Part shown: piece by piece, positions 44,975 to 53,324 of the stretch
Layout: the number at the start of each line of letters is the position of its first letter
Position numbering within the stretch: position 1 is the first letter of the stretch
Translations under genes and position numbers: made by a program
DNA from: Flavobacterium beibuense
GTDB lineage: Bacteria > Bacteroidota > Bacteroidia > Flavobacteriales > Flavobacteriaceae
Reading direction: 5' to 3'
Assembly: GCF_004151245.1 (NCBI RefSeq)
Contig: NZ_JUIW01000007.1
Span: 124,001-188,000, forward strand
DNA length: 64,000 nt
The notes under the pieces: generated by a model
Database searches by the model: none
Seen by the model: only the letters and a program-made list of their open reading frames with translations
What the model was told of the DNA's origin: nothing

Positions 44975-45562
44975 TTATTTTTTTATAATACCTTGATAGT
45001 CAGCAAGTCCATATTCATTTAAATACTCCCTTACTTCCATTAATACAAAACCTAATAGGTTTTCTCCTCTCCATGAATAAATATTTTTTATTGCCGGATT
45101 ATCGTGTGTAAGACCTACGCCCCAGATAATATCTACAGGACTGGCTTCTACCAGTACACGATTTCCGGTTTGTATCAGGTATTCGCCTAATTCTTTATGC
45201 TGACTGAATTTATGTATGTTGCCTTCTTTTACAATATCAAACTTACGTTCGTTCCACAGGTCATCATTATAATTAGAAACCTGTCGGCCCAAATCTTTTG
45301 CTTCTCCGGGTTTGTTACAGGCTACAATTTCCTCAAACTTCTGTTGGTCATTAAATAGTAAGGCTTTATGTGCCATCATCCAGTGTTCAGATGTTTTATA
45401 GATTATACCGTTAACGGTAAAAGGGCTTTCATACCACTGGCTGAAAATGAACTTTCCAATTTCGTTGTTATGATTTGCGGTATTTCCCCAAAAGTAAAGG
45501 TATTTTAAAGGTTTACCGTTTTCATGTTCATCGGTTAGCCACTGCATGGTATATTTAGGCAT
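44975..45562 (-). CDS. NADAR family (NAD/ADP-ribose-linked) protein
   Basis: From ATG at 45562 the protein has 195 residues; a TTG at 45583 would add seven. It shows the NADAR signatures: YLYFWGNTAN, GKFIFSQWYESPFTVNGIIY, TSEHWMMAHKALLF, NKPGEAKDLGRQVSNYN, ILLxTGNR-like LIQTGNRVLVEASP and DIIWGVGL. NADAR proteins are N-glycosidase-like; members act in riboflavin metabolism or remove ADP-ribose from guanine bases. No DarT-type toxin gene or riboflavin gene is adjacent, so the role here is open. It is a stand-alone gene between the histidine kinase and dnaK. Confidence 0.9.
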   Translation of the reverse strand: MPKYTMQWLTDEHENGKPLKYLYFWGNTANHNNEIGKFIFSQWYESPFTVNGIIYKTSEHWMMAHKALLFNDQQKFEEIVACNKPGEAKDLGRQVSNYNDDLWNERKFDIVKEGNIHKFSQHKELGEYLIQTGNRVLVEASPVDIIWGVGLTHDNPAIKNIYSWRGENLLGFVLMEVREYLNEYGLADYQGIIKK

Positions 45563-45732
45563 GGTAATTTTCTTTGACGGCAAAAATAATAATATTTTAA
45601 AGGCACTAGGGGATTAGCCAAATTACTTTAAGAATTATTGTATTTACTTTCGGTTATATAATTATATCAGGCAGACAGAAGTTCATAATTTTCGTCAATC
45701 CGTTAAAAGTTTCTAAAAGTTATAAAAAAGAA

Positions 45733-45797
45733 AATGTCATCTTGTCATATAGTTCTGTCATTTTATAGTGCTTTTGGCTATTGGCACAAAGATTGAC
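45733..45797 (+). promoter_or_regulatory. Putative heat-shock type regulatory region of dnaK
   Basis: TGTCATCTTGTCA (45735-45747) and CTGTCATTTT (45755-45764) give two TGTCATYTT copies 21 bp apart. TTGGCAC (45781-45787), five bases, then TTGAC (45793-45797) match a sigma-54-like -24/-12 element except for A instead of C at the second critical -12 base. The start codon is 58 bp downstream. Related elements occur upstream of clpC. Confidence 0.45.
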
Positions 45798-45854
45798 TAT
45801 TTGTAAGCATCAATAATATTTAGAAATCGAATTCAAAAAATAAACTATTTTAAA

Positions 45855-47759
45855 ATGAGTAAAATAATCGGAATTGACTTAGGAACAACCAACTCGTGTG
45901 TAGCCGTAATGGAAGGTAACGAGCCTGTAGTTATTCCTAATGCTGAAGGAAAAAGAACAACGCCGTCGGTTATAGCATTTGTAGAAGGTGGCGAAATTAA
46001 GGTGGGTGACCCTGCAAAACGTCAGGCTGTTACTAACCCTACTAAGACAATATCATCCATAAAACGTTTTATGGGTAACAAATTCTCTGAAAGTTCAAAA
46101 GAAGCAGGTAACGTTCCTTATAAAGTGATGAAAGGTGATAACGATACTCCTCGTGTAGATATCGACGGACGCCTTTACACGCCGCAGGAACTTTCTGCAA
46201 TGACACTTCAGAAAATGAAGAAAACTGCTGAGGATTACCTTGGACAAACAGTAACTGAAGCGGTTATTACAGTACCGGCTTACTTTAACGATGCGCAGCG
46301 TCAGGCTACTAAAGAAGCAGGTGAAATTGCAGGTCTTAAAGTAAGAAGGATTATAAACGAGCCTACAGCGGCTGCTCTTGCTTATGGTCTTGACAAAAGT
46401 GGTAAAGACCAAAAGATTGCCGTATATGACCTTGGTGGTGGTACATTTGATATCTCTATCCTTGAGTTAGGTGACGGTGTATTTGAAGTACTTTCTACTA
46501 ATGGTGATACTCACCTTGGTGGTGATGACTTCGACCAGGTAATTATAGACTGGTTAGCAAACGAATTTAATAGTGAAGAAGGTGTAGACCTGCGTAAAGA
46601 TGCTATGGCATTACAACGTTTAAAAGAGGCTGCAGAGAAAGCAAAAATCGAGCTTTCTTCTTCTACACAAACTGAAATAAACTTACCATATGTTACTGCT
46701 ACCGCTAGCGGACCTAAGCACCTTGTAAAAACACTTACAAGAGCCAAGTTTGAGCAACTTGCAGACGATTTAGTACAGCGTTCTATGAAACCTGTTGCTA
46801 AAGCTTTACAGGATGCTGGTTTATCTAAATCGGATATTGATGAGGTAATCCTTGTGGGTGGTTCTACACGTATTCCTAGAATACAGGAAGAAGTAGAGAA
46901 ATTCTTTGGTAAAAAACCTTCTAAAGGTGTTAACCCGGATGAGGTTGTGGCAATTGGTGCTGCTATTCAGGGTGGTGTATTAACAGGTGACGTTAAAGAT
47001 GTACTTCTGTTAGACGTTACTCCGCTTTCATTAGGTATCGAGACTATGGGTGGTGTTATGACTAAATTAATAGAGGCTAACACAACTATCCCAACTAAAA
47101 AATCTCAGGTATTCTCTACAGCGGCAGATAACCAGCCATCGGTAGAAATCCACGTATTACAGGGTGAAAGACCAATGGCTCAGGATAACAAGACTATCGG
47201 TCGTTTCCACTTAGACGGTATTCCGCCGGCACAAAGAGGTGTACCTCAAATTGAAGTAACATTTGATATTGATGCTAACGGTATCATTAAAGTATCTGCT
47301 ACAGATAAAGGAACAGGTAAATCACACGATATCCGTATCGAGGCTTCTTCAGGATTAACTCAGGAAGAAATCGAAAGAATGCGTCAGGAAGCAGAAGCTA
47401 ATGCTGATGCCGATAAAGCAGCGAAAGAAAAAGTAGATAAGCTTAACGAAGCTGATGCTATGATTTTCCAAACTGAAAAACAGCTTACAGAGTTTGGTGA
47501 CAAACTATCTGACAGCAACAAGCAGCCAATTCAGTCGGCTCTTGAAGAACTTAAAAAAGCTTACGAAACTAAAGATGTAGCTACTATTCAACCGGCTCTT
47601 GATAAAATCAACGAGGCTTGGAAAAATGCATCTGAGGAAATGTACAAAGCTCAGGCAGAAGGCGGAGCTCAGGGTGGTGCAGACCAAGGTCAGCCACAGG
47701 GTGATGCTCAGGCAGAAGGCGATAACGTACAGGACGTAGACTTTGAAGAAGTGAAATAA
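45855..47759 (+). CDS. dnaK: Hsp70 chaperone DnaK
   Basis: The protein has 634 residues. The nucleotide-binding domain opens with [17 protein letters not shown] and contains [25 protein letters not shown] and [11 protein letters not shown]. The linker is followed by the substrate-binding domain (about 390-505, [17 protein letters not shown]) and the helical lid. The C-terminus has a Gly/Gln-rich tail ending QDVDFEEVK. Unlike many bacteria, grpE and dnaJ are not adjacent. It is monocistronic, with a strong terminator at 47798-47827. Confidence 0.98.
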   Translation: MSKIIGIDLGTTNSCVAVMEGNEPVVIPNAEGKRTTPSVIAFVEGGEIKVGDPAKRQAVTNPTKTISSIKRFMGNKFSESSKEAGNVPYKVMKGDNDTPRVDIDGRLYTPQELSAMTLQKMKKTAEDYLGQTVTEAVITVPAYFNDAQRQATKEAGEIAGLKVRRIINEPTAAALAYGLDKSGKDQKIAVYDLGGGTFDISILELGDGVFEVLSTNGDTHLGGDDFDQVIIDWLANEFNSEEGVDLRKDAMALQRLKEAAEKAKIELSSSTQTEINLPYVTATASGPKHLVKTLTRAKFEQLADDLVQRSMKPVAKALQDAGLSKSDIDEVILVGGSTRIPRIQEEVEKFFGKKPSKGVNPDEVVAIGAAIQGGVLTGDVKDVLLLDVTPLSLGIETMGGVMTKLIEANTTIPTKKSQVFSTAADNQPSVEIHVLQGERPMAQDNKTIGRFHLDGIPPAQRGVPQIEVTFDIDANGIIKVSATDKGTGKSHDIRIEASSGLTQEEIERMRQEAEANADADKAAKEKVDKLNEADAMIFQTEKQLTEFGDKLSDSNKQPIQSALEELKKAYETKDVATIQPALDKINEAWKNASEEMYKAQAEGGAQGGADQGQPQGDAQAEGDNVQDVDFEEVK

Positions 47760-47797
47760 TTACAGTACTAAGATTTTAGTACAAAGTATTAAGATAA

Positions 47798-47827
47798 AAA
47801 AACGCCCCGCAATTGCGGGGCGTTTTT
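47798..47827. terminator. Strong terminator after dnaK
   Basis: A 13-bp stem, AAAAACGCCCCGC (47798-47810) with GCGGGGCGTTTTT (47815-47827), has an AATT loop. It may also stop transcription coming from the GH5 gene on the other strand. Confidence 0.92.
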
Positions 47828-47859
47828 GTTTTGTAACTATTCCGGTTCTTGATTCAATA

Positions 47860-47920
47860 TGAGATTTCTTATATGGTCATTGTCATTTCGACCGCAATGA
47901 AATGGAGTGGAGAAATCTCA
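47860..47920 (+). repeat. Interspersed element, copy 2, with terminal inverted repeats
   Basis: TGAGATTTCT (47860-47869) and AGAAATCTCA (47911-47920) are perfect 10-bp inverted repeats flanking a 41-bp core that includes TGTCATTTCGACCG. The 47881-47920 half matches the element at 25052-25091 in opposite orientation. It lies between the convergent dnaK and GH5 genes. It has the look of a small REP/MITE-like element; no transposase is present. Confidence 0.65.
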
Positions 47921-47953
47921 ATTCAAAATTTAAAACTCATCATTTATAATAAC

Positions 47954-49192
47954 TTACTCAACGATAAGTCCAAGTCCTTCAATGTAACCTTTGTTTTGAA
48001 AACAGTTTTTGTACAGGCAGTTTTCAAGGAACTTGTTTAGTGCTTTTTGTGCAATAGCCCTGTCCGGCATGTTTTCACGTATTTTTTCGTAAGAGCTACG
48101 GTCGCTTTGCGAGTAGCGTACAATAACCGCATAATCTTCGGGCATGGTAAAATTCATTATGCCCTTAGTATTGTCCATTTTTTTATATGGCCAAAAACAC
48201 CAGTTGATATTGTTTTGGTCTAACAGCAATCTGAAATCCATAACCCATTCATCGGTATTTTCTCCGGTTTCACCAATGTAAATCGGTACATTGTGCTTAT
48301 CGCGGAAATCAACATATTTTTGAATGGCTGCCTGCTCTACATCAAACCAGTATTTGTGGAACTCATAAACAATGTTATCGTCAATAATAGATTCAAATAC
48401 GTCAAAGTCACCTGCCCAAACCGATCCGTTTAAGAATATGGTGTGGTCTTTATCTACCGAACGGATGTCTTTTACCATTCGCTGGTATAATGTAAACAGC
48501 CTGTGGTTGTAATCGGGTATCTCCTTGACAAAGTAGTGTGCAAAAGGCTCATTTACCACGTCGTACCCAATAATTATAGGATCTCCTTTATACTTTTTGG
48601 CAATCTTCATCCACACTTCGCTCATTAAGTCCTGAGACGATTTACTGAAAAACAACCACGGATAGCCGTAACTGTCGTCTATATTATCTCCGGTTTGCCC
48701 GCCCGGCGCGCAGTGCATGTCTAAGAGGACATACAGGTTTTCCTTCCTGCACCATTCTATTACACGGTCAAAATATTTAAACCCGGCATTTTGTGTACCC
48801 ATATAGGTTTCGTCGGTAAACATTTTGTAGTGAAACGGTAAACGGATATGATTACAACCTATTCGCTTAAGGTATTTAATATCCTCCTGAGTAATGTAGT
48901 TGTCAAGATATTTGTGCCAAAATACGGTAAGGCTGTCCGGGCCTATCATTTCATGCAGTAGCTGGTCTATTTGCCTTGGGGCTGCTACTTTTCCCGTTTT
49001 AAACATATAGCCTTCGGGAACCAACCAGTTACCCAGGTTTGTGCCTTTTAGTGTGATAGGATTTCCGTTTGGCTCTATAATTTGTGAGCCATTGGTTTTT
49101 GCAACTTTGTTTTTTTGTGCTGTGGCGGGTGATGTAAATGCCATGCATAAGGCAAATGCCAACAGCACGTTAGAGGTTTTCTTTAAAATCAT
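47954..49192 (-). CDS. Secreted glycoside hydrolase family 5 enzyme (cellulase-like)
   Basis: The protein has 412 residues. The signal peptide ends near 25 (SPATAQ). A GH5-type TIM barrel follows: LKGTNLGNWLVPEGYM, IGCNHIRLPFHYKMF, LYVLLDMHCAPGGQ, the acid/base Glu E215 in YDVVNEPFAHYF, and the nucleophile Glu E308 in IYIGETGEN. It should hydrolyse a beta-glucan or related polysaccharide; subfamily and substrate cannot be told. There is no T9SS sorting domain or lipobox, so it is probably periplasmic. It is not part of a SusCD-type locus. Confidence 0.92.
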   Translation of the reverse strand: MILKKTSNVLLAFALCMAFTSPATAQKNKVAKTNGSQIIEPNGNPITLKGTNLGNWLVPEGYMFKTGKVAAPRQIDQLLHEMIGPDSLTVFWHKYLDNYITQEDIKYLKRIGCNHIRLPFHYKMFTDETYMGTQNAGFKYFDRVIEWCRKENLYVLLDMHCAPGGQTGDNIDDSYGYPWLFFSKSSQDLMSEVWMKIAKKYKGDPIIIGYDVVNEPFAHYFVKEIPDYNHRLFTLYQRMVKDIRSVDKDHTIFLNGSVWAGDFDVFESIIDDNIVYEFHKYWFDVEQAAIQKYVDFRDKHNVPIYIGETGENTDEWVMDFRLLLDQNNINWCFWPYKKMDNTKGIMNFTMPEDYAVIVRYSQSDRSSYEKIRENMPDRAIAQKALNKFLENCLYKNCFQNKGYIEGLGLIVE

Positions 49193-49248
49193 TTAGACGC
49201 GTATTATTAATAGGTCCTAAAGATAAAGAATATAACTTATGTTAGGAT

Positions 49249-49896
49249 TTACTCTTTTGGTTTGGTTTTTACTTCAACCATACCAACAGCTATAATAGGC
49301 CCTATATCTTCAAGCACTACTAAAAGGTCATTCTTGTTTGTAATAATCAGACTCTGCATCACATGTCCCTTGTATGCTATATTTATTTCATCGTTAAGAG
49401 AAACATCAATTTCATAAACACCATTTTTATTTTCAGATGTTTGTATTTTTTTAGTTACGTTCCTTACAATGGCTTCTTGTAATAAACCGGTACTGTCTTT
49501 TACCGTAATTTTAATGGTAGTATTTTGTTTAGAAGCTGTTGAATTTGTTTCTTTTACAGGTTTATTCTCAGTTTGAACTACCTTTTGTTTTTCCTGTGCT
49601 GTAGCTTTGTAAGAACCTAAAGTAACAAAGCTTAAAACTCCGGCTGCAACTGCTGTCCAAACTGTGCTTTTTTCTTTTGGGACTACCAAATCCCTTTCCA
49701 GTTGAGAAGAAGAGAAGCGCCCGCAAAGGTTTTTATTATTGCGTATTGCATTAGCAATTTCCCTGTCGGATGCCATTGTAAAGTCAATTACGTTTTTCTG
49801 GCAGACGGTACAAAACTTACCTTTATCGGCAGGAGTCATTTCATCCCATTTTTCATGGCACGGCTGCGGGATTGTTATTTGGATTGGTTTCCTCAT
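49249..49896 (-). CDS. Membrane protein with Cys-rich N-terminal domain and periplasmic beta domain, copy A
   Basis: The protein has 215 residues. The cytoplasmic N-terminus (1 to about 75) carries PQPCHEKWDEMTPADKGKFC then TVCQKNVIDF; the CxxC plus the upstream CH could bind zinc. One transmembrane helix lies at about 78-98 (WTAVAAGVLSFVTLGSYKA). The periplasmic part (about 120-205) is a beta-sandwich-like segment (IKITVKDSTGLLQEAIVRNV). Its ATG overlaps the stop codon of the upstream paralogue by one base (TAATG), so translation is coupled. The first 100 codons are a near-identical copy of the paralogue's. It is likely a CarboxypepD_reg-related envelope protein of unknown role. Confidence 0.75.
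   Translation of the reverse strand: MRKPIQITIPQPCHEKWDEMTPADKGKFCTVCQKNVIDFTMASDREIANAIRNNKNLCGRFSSSQLERDLVVPKEKSTVWTAVAAGVLSFVTLGSYKATAQEKQKVVQTENKPVKETNSTASKQNTTIKITVKDSTGLLQEAIVRNVTKKIQTSENKNGVYEIDVSLNDEINIAYKGHVMQSLIITNKNDLLVVLEDIGPIIAVGMVEVKTKPKE
49591..49890 (-). repeat. 300-bp direct repeat, copy A
   Basis: This matches 50271-50570 without gaps (constant offset of 680 bp). I counted 18 mismatches by eye, about 94% identity. It covers the region coding for the N-terminal Cys-rich domain and membrane helix of the first protein, while the rest of the two genes is unrelated at DNA level. Confidence 0.9.
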
Positions 49897-50576
49897 TACC
49901 TGAATATATTACCTATAGAGTGAAACATACGGCCAAAGAATGAGCGTTTTTCTTTACAAATAATAATACCTTGAGAAAGGCTTACTCCCCCAATTAAAGT
50001 TACATTAATTCTTGAGTGATTTATTACGTTTACGCTATTAGATTCTAAACCTATAAATGAAAACTCAAGTATATCTCCTTTTTGTACTTCGATAGAATAG
50101 TTTCCTTCTATATCTGTCTGAGTTCCTCTAGCAGTTCCTTTTATAATAACATTAGCACTAGGTAAGGGACCCCATTCATCACTTACAGTTCCGTTAATAA
50201 TCAATTTTTCAGGGATATCATTCTGAGGTATGGAATCGGTTTTACTATCGGTTTGCTCTGTTTTTACGGTTTCCTGTGCTGAGGCTTTGTAAGAACCTAA
50301 AGTAACAAAGCTCAAAACTCCGGCGGCAACTGCTGTCCAAACTGTGCTTTTTTCTTTTGGGACTACCAAATCCCTTTCCAGTTGAGAAGAAGAGAAGCGC
50401 CCGCAAAGGCTTTTATTATTGCGTATTGCATTAGCAATTTCCCTGTCGGATGCCTTAGTAAAGTCAATAACGTTTTTCTGGCAGGCAGCACAAAACCTGC
50501 CTTTATCAACAGGAGTCATTTCATCCCATTTTTCATGGCATGGCTGGGGGATTGCTATTTGGATTGGTTTAGGCAT
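49896..50576 (-). CDS. Membrane protein with Cys-rich N-terminal domain and CarboxypepD_reg domain, copy B
   Basis: The protein has 226 residues. The N-terminal domain is nearly identical to that of the next gene (PQPCHEKWDEMTPVDKGRFC then AACQKNVIDF), followed by a transmembrane helix (about 78-98). The periplasmic part is a clear CarboxypepD_reg-like domain (about 122-195: INGTVSDEWGPLPSANVIIK, GTQTDIEGNYSIEVQKGD, LEFSFIGLESNSV), and it ends with the basic and aromatic tail FFGRMFHSIGNIFR. Proteins of this architecture recur in Flavobacterium. The topology (cytoplasmic Cys motif, one helix, periplasmic sensor-like domain) would suit a signalling role, but no sigma factor is adjacent. Confidence 0.78.
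   Translation of the reverse strand: MPKPIQIAIPQPCHEKWDEMTPVDKGRFCAACQKNVIDFTKASDREIANAIRNNKSLCGRFSSSQLERDLVVPKEKSTVWTAVAAGVLSFVTLGSYKASAQETVKTEQTDSKTDSIPQNDIPEKLIINGTVSDEWGPLPSANVIIKGTARGTQTDIEGNYSIEVQKGDILEFSFIGLESNSVNVINHSRINVTLIGGVSLSQGIIICKEKRSFFGRMFHSIGNIFR
50271..50570 (-). repeat. 300-bp direct repeat, copy B
   Basis: This is the partner of 49591-49890, about 94% identical by eye without gaps. It spans the N-terminal half of the second protein's gene. Homologous recombination between the copies would delete 680 bp and fuse the two genes in frame, since the offset is 680 bp minus the shared reading phase set by the TAATG overlap. Confidence 0.85.
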
Positions 50577-50635
50577 GAAGTAAATATAAATAAAAGCTTT
50601 TAATTATTTCTTTTACATTTATATACAGATAAAAA

Positions 50636-50657
50636 AAACAGGCTTTAAAGCCTGTTT
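50636..50657 (-). terminator. Terminator overlapping the NlpC/P60 stop codon
   Basis: On the minus strand AAACAGGC (50650-50657) pairs with GCCTGTTT (50636-50643) around a 6-nt loop, and eight T residues follow. The stem begins inside the stop codon at 50656-50658. Confidence 0.85.
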
Positions 50658-51417
50658 AAATAATTTTTTTTATTACCCTAAGCTTGTGTGTATGCCTGCG
50701 GGTATCAATATTATAAATACCAAGATGATCCAGCCTGTCTATGCGTACTTTGCCGTGCCCGTGTATAATGTAGTTATCTTCCATAATGATACCTACATGT
50801 ATAATATTACCTTCCTCATTATCAAAAAAGGCAAGGTCGCCCGGTTCACTTTCCTCAATAAAACTTAAGGCTTCCCCCTGTGTTGCCTGTTGTGATGCAT
50901 CACGTTGCAGGTGGTATCCGTTAAGTTTGTAAACCATTTGCGTAAAGCCTGAACAATCTATGCCAAAAGGCGTTTTGCCTCCCCATAAGTAAGGAGCATT
51001 AAGATACATAAAGGCTGTTCGCAACAGGTTTTCCTTTGGGTTAACGCCGGATGTCTTTAAACCTTCAAATGAGAAATTTTCGGTATTGATATCAGGAAAG
51101 TCTAAAAAGGATAATGAAGTCCCTATAGGAATAGGAACCAGTAAATTATTTGGTGTGGTAATGTATTCTATCAGGTCGGCATTTAAAACAGCAGGGCAGG
51201 AGGTAAGATTGTTGTAATCTGCCTCGGTAATAGTTTTGTACTGTTTGTTGTCTATCCACCCTTTGTAGCCATCATAAGCCAGCTCTATGTGTGACCATTT
51301 TTCCTTTTGCTGTAAAATTTTAAAATGTTCACCAAATAAAACCTGAGATGTCATTTCACTTCTGTCATTAGCTTCTAAACGAAGAGGGACAATAGCAAGA
51401 TTACAAATACCAAACAT
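50656..51417 (-). CDS. NlpC/P60 peptidoglycan peptidase with SH3-like domains
   Basis: The protein has 253 residues. About 1-115 holds bacterial SH3-type segments (VLFGEHFKILQQKEKWSHIE, GYKGWIDNKQYKTI). The C-terminal NlpC/P60 domain (about 125-250) has catalytic Cys C155 (FGIDCSGFTQMVY), GDLAFFDNEEGNIIHVGIIM with the catalytic His, and IIHGHGKVRID with the third polar residue. It resembles YkfC-type gamma-D-glutamyl-L-diamino acid endopeptidases that process murein peptides. No signal peptide is visible, so a cytoplasmic recycling role is likely. It is monocistronic. Confidence 0.9.
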   Translation of the reverse strand: MFGICNLAIVPLRLEANDRSEMTSQVLFGEHFKILQQKEKWSHIELAYDGYKGWIDNKQYKTITEADYNNLTSCPAVLNADLIEYITTPNNLLVPIPIGTSLSFLDFPDINTENFSFEGLKTSGVNPKENLLRTAFMYLNAPYLWGGKTPFGIDCSGFTQMVYKLNGYHLQRDASQQATQGEALSFIEESEPGDLAFFDNEEGNIIHVGIIMEDNYIIHGHGKVRIDRLDHLGIYNIDTRRHTHKLRVIKKII

Positions 51418-51471
51418 TTATAACTTTTTATTTATGATTTATTATTGGTTGTGTTGCTTTTATTAAAAAGA

Positions 51472-51524
51472 AACGCTGCTCCAAGCATAACCACAAATAT
51501 AGCGGTTAATTCTGAAGCAGCGTT
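51472..51524 (-). terminator. Long-loop inverted repeat, probable thiolase terminator
   Basis: AACGCTGCT (51516-51524, read on the minus strand) pairs with AGCAGCGTT (51472-51480), followed by a T-rich run. A shorter inner stem (AACCGC with GTGGTT) fills part of the 35-nt loop. It lies 56 bp beyond the thiolase stop codon. Confidence 0.6.
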
Positions 51525-51580
51525 ACATGGTGTAGCTGTTTTCGCAAAAGTTAATAACAGCTTATAAAAATAACCAATTA

Positions 51581-52759
51581 TTATGCACGTTCAATAACAA
51601 TTGCAGAAGCACCACCACCACCGTTACAAATAGCGGCAGCTCCGGTTTTTGCATTGTTTTGCTCAAGTACGTTAAGCAGGGTAACAATAATTCTTGCTCC
51701 AGAACATCCCAGAGGGTGACCAAGAGATACTGCACCACCGTTTACGTTTACTTTAGAGGCATCAAGGCCTAATATTTTAGAGTTAGCGATTCCCACTACA
51801 GAGAAAGCCTCATTAAATTCGAAGAAATCTACATCATCTTTAGTGATACCGGCTTTGTCTAATGCTTTTGGTAAAGCTTTAGCCGGAGATGTGGTAAACC
51901 ATTTTGGCTCCTGTTCTGCATCAGCATACGATTTGATATAAGCAAGAGGCTTAAGGCCAAGTTCGTTTGCTTTCTCTTCGCTCATTAATATAAGTGCAGC
52001 AGCACCATCATTAATAGTAGAAGCATTTGCAGCAGTTACAGTTCCGTCTTTAGTAAATACAGCGTTAAGAGAAGGGATCTTGTCTAATTTTACATTAGTG
52101 TACTCCTCATCTTTAGTAACCATTACAGGCTCGCCTCTTCTTTGAGGTACAGCAACAGGAACAACCTCGTTATCAAATTTACCGGCATCCCATGCAGCTG
52201 CAGAGCGCGTGTAAGATTCGATTGCAAAAGCATCCTGCTCTTCTCTTGTAATTTTATATTCTGTAGCACAAAGGTCTGCACATACACCCATTGCATTATT
52301 ATCATAAGCATCGGTTAGACCGTCTTTCTGTAAACCGTCTACCATAGTAGCAGGACCAAACTTATAACCGTTTCTCATGTGTACATAGTGAGGTATAAGG
52401 CTCATATTTTCCATACCACCCGCAACAACTACGTCTGCATCTCCACATATAATGCTTTGGGCACCCTGCATAACAGCTTTCATACCAGATGCACATACTT
52501 TATTTACTGTAGTAGCAATAACGTTATCTGGTAAACCTGCAAATCTTGATGCCTGTCTTGCCGGAGCCTGACCAACACCTGCCTGTACTACGTTACCCAT
52601 TAATACTTCGTCTACATGCTTAGGGTCTAAGTTTATTTTATCTAAAGCACCTTTAATGGCAGCACCGCCAAGGTGTGCAGCCGATACGGTAGAAAGAGCC
52701 CCCATAAAACTTCCTATTGGAGTTCTTACTGCCGAAACGATTACTACTTTTTTGCTCAT
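51581..52759 (-). CDS. Acetyl-CoA C-acetyltransferase (thiolase)
   Basis: The protein has 392 residues, the standard thiolase length. The acyl-accepting Cys is C89 (VNKVCASGMKAV), the conserved MENMSLIPHY segment is at about 120, and the C-terminal active-site residues lie in GGAVSLGHPLGCSGARI (His near 349) and AAICNGGGGASA (Cys near 379). It condenses or cleaves acetoacetyl-CoA; the sequence does not settle whether it serves synthesis or beta-oxidation. No other fatty-acid or mevalonate gene is adjacent. A TTG about 15 bp before TACTTTG upstream could be an imperfect promoter. Confidence 0.93.
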   Translation of the reverse strand: MSKKVVIVSAVRTPIGSFMGALSTVSAAHLGGAAIKGALDKINLDPKHVDEVLMGNVVQAGVGQAPARQASRFAGLPDNVIATTVNKVCASGMKAVMQGAQSIICGDADVVVAGGMENMSLIPHYVHMRNGYKFGPATMVDGLQKDGLTDAYDNNAMGVCADLCATEYKITREEQDAFAIESYTRSAAAWDAGKFDNEVVPVAVPQRRGEPVMVTKDEEYTNVKLDKIPSLNAVFTKDGTVTAANASTINDGAAALILMSEEKANELGLKPLAYIKSYADAEQEPKWFTTSPAKALPKALDKAGITKDDVDFFEFNEAFSVVGIANSKILGLDASKVNVNGGAVSLGHPLGCSGARIIVTLLNVLEQNNAKTGAAAICNGGGGASAIVIERA

Positions 52760-53176
52760 TGTATTGTCTTTTGTTTGTTGAAGTTGCGAATTTAATGATT
52801 TTTTAGTCCAAAAAAAACAAAGTATTTAAAAATAACTAACAATTTACATGATTTGTTAGGAATGATTTTGCAATACGTGAATTTCATACAATAAAAGCCT
52901 TGCAATAGCTTTTTCTAATGTTTTTTAACCTGAATTGTATTTGGTTTTTAATCAGTTTATGAATCATTATTTAAAGGATAAATTTTCAAAAGTAGGTTTT
53001 GTATTACAAAGTAGTCAATAATAAGTATTTTTTACGTGTTTTATATTGCTTGTTACGTATTTTCCACATGATAAAATCAGTATTAAGTGGTATTTGTAAC
53101 ATGGCTTAAAGAAGGGATATTTGCATGTGTATTCTAACGAACAGGTAATACCTGCTCAATTTGAGTTTATGGTGGG

Positions 53177-53202
53177 AAAATCCCTCCTAACGGGGGGATT
53201 TT
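53177..53202 (+). terminator. Orphan terminator-like hairpin
   Basis: AAAATCCCTCC (53177-53187) pairs with GGGGGGATTTT (53192-53202), with one G-T pair and a 4-nt loop, followed by more T. The nearest plus-strand gene upstream is far away, so its source transcript is unknown. Confidence 0.65.
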
Positions 53203-53271
53203 TATTTAAACTCTTAATTTTTCAATTTAGAAAGTAGTTTTTTATTAATAGATGCAGGATTAAAAATTGCT

Positions 53272-53300
53272 AAAATTCCCCTCCTTACCAGGGGAATTTT
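53272..53300 (-). terminator. Terminator of the hydrolase-osmC operon
   Basis: AAAATTCCCC (53272-53281) pairs with GGGGAATTTT (53291-53300) with a 9-nt loop. It lies 24 bp beyond the osmC stop codon on the minus strand. Confidence 0.82.
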
Positions 53301-53324
53301 TCGTTTTTAATCCTGTCTTTTTAT

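Larger units (their letters stand above)
52760..53324. other. 565-bp intergenic region with two terminator-like hairpins
   Basis: No open reading frame longer than about 20 codons from ATG makes sense here. The left two thirds are AT-rich. A perfect odd palindrome CAGGTA-A-TACCTG lies at 53142-53154, and two terminator-like hairpins end at 53202 and 53300. The second belongs to osmC; the first has no annotated gene feeding it, so an unannotated small RNA on the plus strand is possible. I cannot name an Rfam family. Confidence 0.55.

Noticed and set aside
47849..48040. A 63-codon plus-strand frame between dnaK and the GH5 gene
   Set aside because: It runs through the interspersed palindromic element and the antisense of the GH5 3' end; the product has no plausible features.
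51432..51572. An open frame of about 40 codons on the minus strand after the thiolase gene, with a hydrophobic stretch (TAIFVVMLGAAFLF)
   Set aside because: It has no start codon before the hydrophobic part and coincides with the inverted repeat that best explains thiolase termination.
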